A DNA stretch of 64,000 nt from Ruegeria arenilitoris. Lineage in GTDB: Bacteria > Pseudomonadota > Alphaproteobacteria > Rhodobacterales > Rhodobacteraceae. Of the stretch, positions 17,442 to 25,222 are shown piece after piece. The number at the start of each line of letters is the position of its first letter. The stretch's first letter is position 1. Under the pieces are notes generated by a model, which was given only the letters and a program-made list of their open reading frames with translations, was not told the DNA's origin and ran no database searches. The stretch lies in NCBI RefSeq assembly GCF_013030985.1, contig NZ_WPYP01000007.1, forward strand, positions 186,001 through 250,000, read 5' to 3'. Made by a program: the position numbers and the translations under genes.

Positions 17442-18479
17442 TTATGCGGTAGATACGGCCAACGCGTCGGCATTGACTGTGTAGTCGGGGTTTTGTCCTG
17501 TCAGGACCTTGGCCACCTGAGTGGCCGCGGTGACCCGCGCTGCGTGTATGGATTCCTCGGAATAGTAGGCCGCATGCGGCGTTACGAGGACGTTGGGCAA
17601 TGTGAACAACGGGTTATCATCAGGCGTCCAGTTGGCGCGCTTTGCCGGCTCTTCTTCGGGGTCATCGAGCCCGGCTGCGGCCAGATGGCCTTCGGTCAGC
17701 GCCCGGAACAGGGCTTTGTTGTCGACCGTTGGTCCGCGTCCAGTGTTCACGAGTATCGCACCGGGTTTCATGACCGAGAATTCGGCATCCGACAAAAAGT
17801 GATGCGTGTTCGGCGTCATCGGCGCCTGCATCAGGATATAGTCGGACCTTGCCAGCAATTCAGGCTTGCTCACCAGCTCGACCCCAAGCTTCGCGGCGAC
17901 TTCTCTTGGCAAATACGGATCATAAGCGATGACCCTAACTCCGAAAGATTGCGCCCGAGCCACGATGGCTTGCCCGATTTTACCCAGCGAGACGACACCC
18001 ATCGTCCGCCCGCGCAAACGATAGACCGGCTGCCCGCTTTGCCACTGCCAGACCCCTGCATGAGTGGCCCGATCATAGTCGGGCAACTTGCGCGCCAGGG
18101 TCAGCCAAAGGGCAATCGCGTGATCGGCGACTTCCTCGGTGCAATAGTTTTGCACGTTGGTAACGAGGATGCCTTTTTCCGTTGCCGTGCCGACATCCAC
18201 GATATCTACTCCTACGCCATAACGCGCGATGACCTCGCAGTTCCGCATCCGCGTAATCGTTTCTTTCCCGATCCGGGCATATTGGTTCATCATCGCTGCG
18301 CAATGCGGCGCGACATCAAACAGGTCTTCCTGGCGCTTGGCCTGAAGCGCAATCACCTCGGCTCCTGCGGCTTCCAGGATTTCCGTCTCAACGGCAACAT
18401 CACCAAAGTCGTAATCGGTGATCACGACCTTGGGTTTGTCGGTTCTGGGGGGAAAGTCGGCGCGATCAGTCATAAGCAC
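17442..18479 (-). CDS. D-2-hydroxyacid dehydrogenase (CtBP-like)
   Basis: A 345-residue NAD(P)-dependent dehydrogenase. The Rossmann segment VVSLGKIGQAIVARAQSFGV, the NTGRGPTVDNKAL substrate-domain helix with its following acidic stretch, and the catalytic His in VTPHAAYYSEES are all present. It reduces a 2-keto acid or oxidises a D-2-hydroxy acid. It overlaps the VOC gene by 14 nt. In company with a methylglyoxal synthase and VOC protein it might make or use D-lactate, but sugar-acid reduction is equally possible. Confidence 0.9.
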   Translation of the reverse strand: MLMTDRADFPPRTDKPKVVITDYDFGDVAVETEILEAAGAEVIALQAKRQEDLFDVAPHCAAMMNQYARIGKETITRMRNCEVIARYGVGVDIVDVGTATEKGILVTNVQNYCTEEVADHAIALWLTLARKLPDYDRATHAGVWQWQSGQPVYRLRGRTMGVVSLGKIGQAIVARAQSFGVRVIAYDPYLPREVAAKLGVELVSKPELLARSDYILMQAPMTPNTHHFLSDAEFSVMKPGAILVNTGRGPTVDNKALFRALTEGHLAAAGLDDPEEEPAKRANWTPDDNPLFTLPNVLVTPHAAYYSEESIHAARVTAATQVAKVLTGQNPDYTVNADALAVSTA

Positions 18480-18960
18480 CCGCCGAATAGGTCAATTCGT
18501 ACGAGTGGCTATAGAGCTCGAAAATGTTGCCAAACGGGTCTTCCATATAGACCATGCGATAGGGCTTTTCACCTGGGTAATACTTGCGCACTTGGCTCAT
18601 GCGCTGGCGTCCGCCCAGGTCTTCGATAACCTTGATGCGGCCTTCCAGATCCTCGTCCTGTACGCAGAAATGAAACAAGCCACGCCGCCAATATTCAAAC
18701 GGGCGTTCTTCTTCGACAGTTTTCGGGAACTCAAACAATTCGATGCCAACACCGTCGCCCATCGACAAATGTGCGATGCGGAAGCTTCCCCAGCCTTCCC
18801 CAAATACATCGTCGCACATCTGACCGATGGCGCTTTCGTCATGCAGGATTTCAGTTGGTTCCATCAACACGTACAGGCCGAATGCCTTGGAATAGAACTC
18901 CACGGCTTTTTCCAGGTCGGGAACTGTGATGCCAATGTGAGAGAAAGTGAGAGCGGCCAT
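18466..18960 (-). CDS. VOC family (glyoxalase-like) protein
   Basis: A 164-residue single VOC protein: it opens FSHIGITVPDLEKAVEFYSK and ends with a VYMEDPFGNIFELYS module containing the conserved Glu. It begins with AUG after a TGGAGGAG site. Such proteins include glyoxalase I, epimerases and ring-cleaving dioxygenases. With mgsA in the same operon, a glyoxalase-type role on methylglyoxal is a testable guess. It could instead act on the sugar-acid intermediate. Confidence 0.87.
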   Translation of the reverse strand: MAALTFSHIGITVPDLEKAVEFYSKAFGLYVLMEPTEILHDESAIGQMCDDVFGEGWGSFRIAHLSMGDGVGIELFEFPKTVEEERPFEYWRRGLFHFCVQDEDLEGRIKVIEDLGGRQRMSQVRKYYPGEKPYRMVYMEDPFGNIFELYSHSYELTYSAGAYD

Positions 18961-18982
18961 GTAGGGCTCCTCCAGTTAGCAG

Positions 18983-19771
18983 TTAAAGAATGTTGCGAAC
19001 GATGCCGCCTTCGATCCGATGCGCAGAACCATTGGAGGCTGTGCTTGCTGAGATCGTGACGATCATGCGGGCGACTTCGTCTGGTTGGACAAAGCGCTGT
19101 ATGAGCGATGTGGGCTCATCTGATTTGAAGTAATTGTCGACGATGGTGTCGAGCGGCTCACCCTTCTGATCGGCGAGGCCGTCAAAATAGGCTTCGACAC
19201 CTTCGGTCCAGGTCGGACCAGGCAGGATCGAGTTAACCCGGACTTGTGTCCCCTTTGTCAATTCTGCCATGCCACGTGTCAGACCTAACATGGCAGTTTT
19301 GGTGACAGAATAGTGCACCATCTGAGGCAGTGGTTTGACCGCCGCTTCACTGGCCATATTGATGATGGACCCTTCCCCCCGGCGTAGCATCTCGGGCAGG
19401 AAAATCCGGCTCATCCGAACGGCGGACAGGACGTTGATGTTGAAGTAATGCATCCAGTCGTCATCGGTGAGATCCTCGAACGGTTTGACCGAAAAGATGC
19501 CGACATTGTTGACCAGCACATCAACTGTACCGCGCGCTTGCGCGAAATCCGCCAGAGTTTCCGCATCAGCGGTTTTTGTCAGGTCGGCCGCAATACCTTC
19601 GACCTTGCCCAGAGATGACAGGTCGTCGACGCAGTCGGACACTTCCGCCTCGGTCAGGCCATGCACGATGACCCGCGCGCCTTCTTCCAGGTAGACCCGG
19701 GCAGTGGCTTTGCCGATGCCGGAACCTGAGCCAGTCACCAGGACCAGCTTATTTTTGAGCCCCAGATCCAT
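18983..19771 (-). CDS. Short-chain dehydrogenase/reductase
   Basis: A 262-residue SDR. TGSGSGIGKATA, NNVG and the catalytic YSVTK (about residue 153) are clear. It sits between the ABC permease gene (1-nt gap) and the VOC gene, so it is an integral operon member. It is a candidate for the sugar 1-dehydrogenase producing the lactone hydrolysed by the SMP-30-like enzyme. Confidence 0.9.
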   Translation of the reverse strand: MDLGLKNKLVLVTGSGSGIGKATARVYLEEGARVIVHGLTEAEVSDCVDDLSSLGKVEGIAADLTKTADAETLADFAQARGTVDVLVNNVGIFSVKPFEDLTDDDWMHYFNINVLSAVRMSRIFLPEMLRRGEGSIINMASEAAVKPLPQMVHYSVTKTAMLGLTRGMAELTKGTQVRVNSILPGPTWTEGVEAYFDGLADQKGEPLDTIVDNYFKSDEPTSLIQRFVQPDEVARMIVTISASTASNGSAHRIEGGIVRNIL

Positions 19772-19772
19772 C

Positions 19773-20774
19773 TCAGGCCTCCTTCTTAACGTTAGATGAC
19801 TGCTGCGATGAAGGGCGGCCGAACATTCGACCCATCAAGCCCGAAATTTCCGCGCGCCACATGTCTATGCCGACGGCCAACAGAATGATCAGGCCCAGCA
19901 CGATGTTCTGAACCGAAGATGGCGCAGCGTTTAGGTTCAAACCATTCTGGACGATAACGATTGTCATCGCCCCCATCAGCGTGGCGAGGATGTTGCCGCG
20001 GCCACCTGCAAGGCTGGCTCCGCCGACAACAGCGGCGGCAATGGCCTGCAGTTCCAGAGTCTGGCCATAGTTGGGTGAACCAGAGTTGAGGCGCGCTGAC
20101 ATCAGAATCGCACCCACCGCAGTCATGAATCCCGCGATGACAAATGTCGTCGTCTGAACTTTACGTACGTTGATACCCGTCAGAACGGCAGCGGCTGGGT
20201 TACCACCCACGGCATAGATCTCACGGCCGAGTTTCGTGAAGTTCATAGTGAACGCGGCAAGGACGTAGAAGAACACGAGGTAGAAGAAAGGCATCGGAAC
20301 GCCGAACAGCTTGCCGTAAAATATTGGCTCCAGCGCCGGATCCAGCGAGAAGATCGGAGACCCATTGTTGAAGGTCAGCGCAAGGCCCCTGAAGGCAATC
20401 AACGCCGCCAGTGTTGTGATGAAAGACGGGATACGCCCGTAGGCTGTTATCAGCCCAATGAATAGACCAAGCAATCCGCCCATGAGAAGAATGAGTGGCA
20501 ACGCCAGAACCAGTGGAATGCCAACAAATTTCAACATCTGCGCAAGGATCATGGTCAGCAAAGCCACCATAGACCCGGAACTCAGATCAATGCCCGCAGC
20601 GAAGATCACGATAGTAGACCCGATTGCGATCAAGGCCACGATGCTTACCTGTAGGGACAGGTTTGAAAGGTTACCCGGGTTCAGGAAGCGTTCGGTCGTA
20701 AGGGCCACGATCAGTGCGACTATCACCATTGCTGCAAATGGTCCGATCAACTGGGTGTCAAAGATCCGCTTCAT
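19773..20774 (-). CDS. Sugar ABC transporter permease (RbsC type)
   Basis: A 333-residue membrane protein with 8-10 hydrophobic segments in the BPD_transp_2 (ribose/xylose permease) family. Diagnostic stretches are AGIDLSSGSMVALL near residue 60, the ALGGNPAAA-like AVGGNPAAAVLTGI, and AAAVVGGASLAGGRGNI. It overlaps the ATPase gene by 4 nt. As a homodimer it would form the importer channel for the binding protein encoded at 22379. Confidence 0.94.
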   Translation of the reverse strand: MKRIFDTQLIGPFAAMVIVALIVALTTERFLNPGNLSNLSLQVSIVALIAIGSTIVIFAAGIDLSSGSMVALLTMILAQMLKFVGIPLVLALPLILLMGGLLGLFIGLITAYGRIPSFITTLAALIAFRGLALTFNNGSPIFSLDPALEPIFYGKLFGVPMPFFYLVFFYVLAAFTMNFTKLGREIYAVGGNPAAAVLTGINVRKVQTTTFVIAGFMTAVGAILMSARLNSGSPNYGQTLELQAIAAAVVGGASLAGGRGNILATLMGAMTIVIVQNGLNLNAAPSSVQNIVLGLIILLAVGIDMWRAEISGLMGRMFGRPSSQQSSNVKKEA

Positions 20775-22294
20775 GCGAAAGCCTCCTTAGGCTTGGATTG
20801 AGGAGTGTCGGCGGACGCGCGCACAAGGTCGTCATGAGTAAGGTCGGATGCATCGACCGTGCGCACTATCGTTCCGTGCTGCACGACGGCAATCCGATCG
20901 CTCATCGCAAGCAACTCATCATGGTCTGAACTGATCAGAATGATCGATTTTCCCGCCCGCGTGAGCCTGTTAATCAGCTTGTAAACAGCGATCTTGGCGC
21001 CGATATCGATCCCTTGCGTCGGCTCATCAAGGATCAGAATGTCCGAGGCTGAGAACAGCCAACGTGCAATCACGATCTTCTGCTGATTACCACCAGACAA
21101 GAAGTTGACCGTCTTTTCCTCGGCCTGAGTCGAGATTTCCAGATCGCGGATCAGGTCATGGGTAGCTTGCTCTTCCGCCTTGAGATTCAACACGCCGAAC
21201 CGGCTAAGCCCGCCGAGGGAGGCGGCGGTTACGTTCCCGCTTGCGCGGAAATTGAAGAACAACCCGTCAAACTTACGGTTCTCCGGAACAAGGGCCAATC
21301 CAGCACGGATCGCATCGATTTCCCGGCGGAAGCGTACTGGTTTGCCATGCAGTGTTATCTGTCCGTCCGTCAGGTCGTCTGTCCCGAACAGGGCGCGAGC
21401 GATCTCTGTGCGGCCACTGCCCAATACGCCACCCAAGCCCAGAACTTCGCCCCGATGCAACGAAAACGATACATCTTTCACGCCCGAATTGGTGGCCAGA
21501 CCCGCCGCCTCCAGCACAATATCCTTGGTCGCGTTCTGCTCCTTTGGATAATGCTCACCAATGTCCTCACCGACCATTGCGCTGACAATCTCAGAGACGC
21601 TGATCTTGGTCTCGCCACTTGCTCGCACAACACAGCCGTTGCGCAAGATCGTCACTTCATCAACGATCCGTTCAACCTCATCCAGCCTGTGCGACACATA
21701 GAGAATAGCGGTACCGCGCTCACGCATATTGCGAAGTAGCTGGTGCAGGCGCTCAATTTCATCTTCACCCAATGCCGCCGTCGGTTCATCCAGGATGATC
21801 ATGCGAGCGTCCATCGCGACGGCTTTCGCGATCTCGACCAGTTGTTGCTCGCCTACCGATAGCGAGCCGGTTATGGTCTCGGGTGAAACATCGACATCCA
21901 TTTCCGCCAAAACGCGAGCGGCTTCGTTGTGGACCTTGGTCCAGTCGATCACACCAAAGCGGGACCGAGGCATATTGCCAAGGAAGATGTTCTCGCCAAC
22001 CGACAAGGTGGGCACGATCGAGAATTCCTGAAAAACTGTTGCGACGCCCAGCTCACGTGCCGCCTGCGGGTCGCTGATCGTGACCGGCTTGCCATTGTGC
22101 AGGATTTGACCGCTATCGGGTTGCTGTACGCCGGACAGAGTCTTGATCATAGTCGACTTGCCACAGCCATTTTCACCCAGCAGCCCATGAATGGAACCGG
22201 GCATAAGCCGGATGCAAACCTTGTCATTCGCCAAAACCCCAGGATAGGCCTTGGTGATATCGACAAACTCCCAAAGTGGCGTTGCGGGTGTCAT
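20771..22294 (-). CDS. Sugar ABC transporter ATP-binding protein (RbsA/MglA type)
   Basis: A 507-residue double ATPase. The first half has Walker A GENGCGKST, a degenerate signature SVGEQQ and Walker B ILDEPTAAL. The second half has the usual altered P-loop LGSGRTEIA, then an intact LSGGNQQKI and ILDEPTQGIDIG. This asymmetric pattern is normal for ribose/galactose importers. It energises sugar uptake with the adjoining permease. Confidence 0.95.
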   Translation of the reverse strand: MTPATPLWEFVDITKAYPGVLANDKVCIRLMPGSIHGLLGENGCGKSTMIKTLSGVQQPDSGQILHNGKPVTISDPQAARELGVATVFQEFSIVPTLSVGENIFLGNMPRSRFGVIDWTKVHNEAARVLAEMDVDVSPETITGSLSVGEQQLVEIAKAVAMDARMIILDEPTAALGEDEIERLHQLLRNMRERGTAILYVSHRLDEVERIVDEVTILRNGCVVRASGETKISVSEIVSAMVGEDIGEHYPKEQNATKDIVLEAAGLATNSGVKDVSFSLHRGEVLGLGGVLGSGRTEIARALFGTDDLTDGQITLHGKPVRFRREIDAIRAGLALVPENRKFDGLFFNFRASGNVTAASLGGLSRFGVLNLKAEEQATHDLIRDLEISTQAEEKTVNFLSGGNQQKIVIARWLFSASDILILDEPTQGIDIGAKIAVYKLINRLTRAGKSIILISSDHDELLAMSDRIAVVQHGTIVRTVDASDLTHDDLVRASADTPQSKPKEAFA

Positions 22295-22335
22295 TGCGAT
22301 TGCCTCGACAAAAGTGAAACTCGGTTGAGTTGCGA

Positions 22336-22363
22336 CCCGGCAGCACGCGCACGCGCCACCGGG
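22336..22363 (-). other. Short GC-rich inverted repeat between binding protein and ATPase genes
   Basis: Arms CCCGG (22336-22340) and CCGGG (22359-22363) enclose a GC-rich stretch in the 84-nt gap after the binding-protein gene. It may be a transcript-stabilising stem-loop, but the stem is short and the call is tentative. Confidence 0.3.
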
Positions 22364-22378
22364 AAGCGGGGAGAAAGC

Positions 22379-23413
22379 TCAGTACTCTTTGGACGGCTGC
22401 GGGAAGAGCTTTTCTGGCTCTTGCAGCACGCTGATCGCACCGTCTTTGTCTTCAATTGATGTGGGCGTTTCGATCCAGCCGCCGGGATAGGACCCGTTGA
22501 GCGCATCAATGGTTGCGTGCATAGCCGCTTTACCCATCAGGAATGGTGAGGTGTTGACGGTTGCCGTGATGTTGCCAGCCGCAATTTCTTCAAGGCCAGA
22601 CGTATCGCCATCATTGCCCAAAAGGACGATGTCATTGCGGCCGAGTGCTTTCGCAGCAAAGGACGCCCCAATGATCATGTAGTCGTTCGCCGCAAAGATC
22701 ATGTCGAGATCGGGATTCGACTGCAGGATATCCATACCAGCAGTGTTGCCGCCTTCAACGTTCCATTTGCCGTCAATAGACACCACAACGTCGAAGTTAT
22801 CGTTGCCCTCGATACCGTCGAGGAAGCCACCCACACGCTCGGTCGAGTGATAGCCAGGCTGCCCTTCGATGATTCCGACCTTCAACGGTTGATCGCCATA
22901 AGTTTCAATGGCCCAGTCAGCGATGGCATGTGTGCCATTGCGCTGAGAGTACCCGACCACGCCATGAATTGGTGTCGGGAAGTTCGGGATGTCCGAGTTG
23001 ATCATCAAAACTGCCATGCCCTTGTCGACAGCCTGCTTCAGCAGTGGTGCCGCAGCAAATTCATCGTGTGTACCAAAGATGATTGCATCCACATCCTGCG
23101 TCAGCACATCCTGGATCATGCCCATTTGGCCGTTGATGTCCGCACCGGACTGCGGCGCAAGCATGAAGACTTCGACCCCGGCCTCAGCAGCAACCGCTTT
23201 GATGCCTTCACCGATGGCGATGTAGTAGTTGAACTCAGTCGCCGGCGGCATATACGCGATCCGGAACGTTTCGTTCTTGGGTTCTATCGCATCGATTGGC
23301 GCTTGTGCCCCGTCCTCAAGTGGAACCGGCGCTGGATAATTTTCCGCCAGAGCGACCGTTGCCAACGTGGCGAACCCCGCGGCAAGCGTAGTGGTCATTA
23401 GCGTTTTCAACAT
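22379..23413 (-). CDS. Sugar ABC transporter substrate-binding protein
   Basis: A 344-residue periplasmic protein of the Peripla_BP_4 (ribose/galactose) class. It has a Sec signal peptide (about residues 1-23, cut after LATVALA). The mature protein shows FRIAYMPPATEFNYYIAIG, the hinge-region GVVGYSQRN and the GNDGDTSGLEEIAAG loop typical of the fold. The ATG has GAGGAGAAA upstream. With the RbsA and RbsC types downstream it makes a complete importer. The ligand is probably a hexose, hexonate or lactone. Confidence 0.94.
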   Translation of the reverse strand: MLKTLMTTTLAAGFATLATVALAENYPAPVPLEDGAQAPIDAIEPKNETFRIAYMPPATEFNYYIAIGEGIKAVAAEAGVEVFMLAPQSGADINGQMGMIQDVLTQDVDAIIFGTHDEFAAAPLLKQAVDKGMAVLMINSDIPNFPTPIHGVVGYSQRNGTHAIADWAIETYGDQPLKVGIIEGQPGYHSTERVGGFLDGIEGNDNFDVVVSIDGKWNVEGGNTAGMDILQSNPDLDMIFAANDYMIIGASFAAKALGRNDIVLLGNDGDTSGLEEIAAGNITATVNTSPFLMGKAAMHATIDALNGSYPGGWIETPTSIEDKDGAISVLQEPEKLFPQPSKEY

Positions 23414-23439
23414 AGTTTTCTCCTCCAGAATTTCGTTGG

Positions 23440-24309
23440 TTATCCTTTGAATGGCGCGTCGATCACGCCACGAACGCCGGGTTTCACAGCAAAGAGGCCG
23501 CCGGATTCCGGTTCTTTCGTTAGAACTGCTTCATCACTCATCAGCCTTGAGGTCGTGATGAACAGCGTGTCGAGATCAGGGCCACCGAAAGCGCAACAGG
23601 TGGGCTTCCAGACCGGCACCTCGATCACGCGATCTATCGTGCCGTCAGGTGCGACGCGAACAACGCGATGACCTTCCCATTCGGCGTTCCAGACGCCCCC
23701 TTCGGCATCGACAGAGGACCCATCAGGCAAGCCAGGCTCATCATTGAAAGAAGCGTGGTGCCGACGGTTCGAAACGGTTCCACTGCGGGTGTCGTAATCA
23801 AATGCGACGATTTCCCGATCCGGGGTATCCGCGAAGAACATCGTCTCACCATCGGACGTAAAGCAAGTCGAATTGGCGCAAGACACTCCTTCGATAATCG
23901 TCCGTACACTCAAATCCTTATCAACGCAGATGACCGACGAATCGGCCTTACCAGAAACTTCGTTCATGCCTCCAACAATCAATCGCCCCTGGCGATCGGT
24001 TCGCCCATCGTTCAGTCGGGTCTCTGGGTTGTTCGGCTCGAATCGTGCCACGAGAGTTTCCTCGCTATTGGGCGAATCGAACAAGACAACCCGATCCGCA
24101 TAAGCAACAATCAGACCACCAGACGCGCGCGGCGCGAAGCAACACACGCGCTCCGGCATCTCATGAGAGGTGGTTTCTGACGTTGCAGGATCAAATGACC
24201 AAAGCGCACAGCCTTCAATGTCGGTCCACCAGATAAGGCCATCGGCGGGATTCCAGAAAATCCCTTCCCCGTGCTGGTTCCTACAATCGACGACCAACTC
24301 TGCGCGCAC
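23440..24309 (-). CDS. SMP-30/gluconolactonase family lactonase
   Basis: A 289-residue six-bladed beta-propeller lactonase. Metal-site residues are visible as the Glu in GEGIFWNP, the NDGRTDRQGRL motif, and the late GLPDGSSVDAEGGVWNAEW segment with its conserved Asp. It would hydrolyse an aldonolactone to the aldonate. I choose the GTG at 24309, nine nt after AGGAG, because ATGs at 24330 and 24393 lack ribosome binding sites and lie in the operator region. It is the promoter-proximal gene of the 13-gene minus-strand operon and faces GntR across 106 bp. Confidence 0.9.
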   Translation of the reverse strand: MRAELVVDCRNQHGEGIFWNPADGLIWWTDIEGCALWSFDPATSETTSHEMPERVCCFAPRASGGLIVAYADRVVLFDSPNSEETLVARFEPNNPETRLNDGRTDRQGRLIVGGMNEVSGKADSSVICVDKDLSVRTIIEGVSCANSTCFTSDGETMFFADTPDREIVAFDYDTRSGTVSNRRHHASFNDEPGLPDGSSVDAEGGVWNAEWEGHRVVRVAPDGTIDRVIEVPVWKPTCCAFGGPDLDTLFITTSRLMSDEAVLTKEPESGGLFAVKPGVRGVIDAPFKG

Positions 24310-24333
24310 TTTTTGATCTCCTAAATACATTCT

Positions 24334-24377
24334 GATATCTGATATACCAGCTTGCCTAATCTGGTGTATCAGATATC
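24334..24377. promoter_or_regulatory. Paired operator between lactonase and GntR genes
   Basis: Two 17-bp arms, 24334-24350 and 24361-24377, form an inverted repeat with one mismatch around a 10-bp spacer. Each arm contains GATATCTGATA followed by ACCAG, closely related to the ATCTGA/TCAGAT palindrome at 9471 and 25179. The site lies in the divergent promoter and is well placed for control of both operons and autoregulation. Confidence 0.65.
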
Positions 24378-24415
24378 TTGCATCTGGCAACACCTTTTTT
24401 TGGAGATATCCTCAG

Positions 24416-25087
24416 ATGGCGCTTGAGAGACCCAAGTCTTTGCGTGAACTCGCACTGGAACATTTGCGGAATAGTATTATCGATGGCTCCCTGAAAATGG
24501 GTCAGGTTTTGTCGGAGCGAAAAATCTCCGAAGAGCTGGGCGTATCGAAATCGCCAGTCCGCGAAGCACTCGCTCAATTACGTGACGAAGGGTTGGTCAG
24601 TATCGAGCCTCAAAAAGGCGCACGCGTTTTTTCGCTGTCTGAGCCGGAAGTGACGCAGATCTGCGATTTCAGACGGGCTATCGAAACTGCCGCCTTTGAA
24701 CTTGCCTTGTTGCGGAACCCGGAAGGTCTTGCCGACGACATGCAGCGTGTCGTGAAGGACATGGAGAAGGAACGCAGGCGAGGCAATGAAAAGGGCTACC
24801 TTTCACTGGATACCACGTTTCATCAGTTGATTTTTGAACATGCCGGTAACGATTACCTGACGGCCAGCTATACACGCTACATCGGTAAGATTGCCGCATT
24901 GCGGACCCATTTGGCGAAGCTGCCACAGCATACTGAGCTCTCCTTCGATGAGCATTCGAAAATCGCTATTGCCGTTCGCGAAGGCGACATGGCCAAAATC
25001 AAATCTCTTCTCACAGCGCATATTGACCGCACCAGACAAGCCTACAAAAGCGCCGCCATCGTCCTCGAAGGAGCGACCGCATCCTAG
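24416..25087 (+). CDS. GntR family regulator, FCD domain
   Basis: A 223-residue FadR-subfamily regulator: winged helix (residues about 5-72) with GVSKSPVREALAQL, then an FCD domain with DTTFHQLIF and a DEHSKIA segment. It resembles the GntR protein at 8735 in length, order and recognition helix. The ATG at 24416 follows TTGGAGA. It likely represses both flanking sugar operons and binds a sugar acid as inducer, as known for several FCD regulators of hexuronate and galactonate metabolism. Confidence 0.93.
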   Translation: MALERPKSLRELALEHLRNSIIDGSLKMGQVLSERKISEELGVSKSPVREALAQLRDEGLVSIEPQKGARVFSLSEPEVTQICDFRRAIETAAFELALLRNPEGLADDMQRVVKDMEKERRRGNEKGYLSLDTTFHQLIFEHAGNDYLTASYTRYIGKIAALRTHLAKLPQHTELSFDEHSKIAIAVREGDMAKIKSLLTAHIDRTRQAYKSAAIVLEGATAS

Positions 25088-25111
25088 CAAAAACGTAGCT
25101 TCGTTGTGACG

Positions 25112-25140
25112 GGGGCGGGCCAAAACGGCGCCGCCCCTTT
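25112..25140 (+). terminator. Putative intrinsic terminator after gntR
   Basis: A 7-bp GC stem (25112-25118, GGGGCGG, with 25131-25137, CCGCCCC) has a 12-nt loop and is followed by TTTCTCTT. It lies 25 nt after the gntR stop and would separate it from the ABC operon promoter downstream. Confidence 0.6.
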
Positions 25141-25178
25141 CTCTTGGGCACCTCCCGGTCTTTTCTTTTTCAGTTGAC

Positions 25179-25194
25179 ATCTGAGATATCAGAT
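25179..25194. promoter_or_regulatory. Candidate GntR operator upstream of the second ABC operon
   Basis: ATCTGAGATATCAGAT is the exact reverse complement of the site at 9471-9486. It lies 28 nt before the ATG at 25223, a position suited to repression. Confidence 0.7.
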
Positions 25195-25222
25195 GCCAAT
25201 CAAAAGGCGGGAGGAAGCTTGT

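Noticed and set aside
17229..18629. Long open frame (466 codons) on the plus strand
   Set aside because: It runs antisense across the RraA-like, 2-hydroxyacid dehydrogenase and VOC genes, all of which have clear family motifs.
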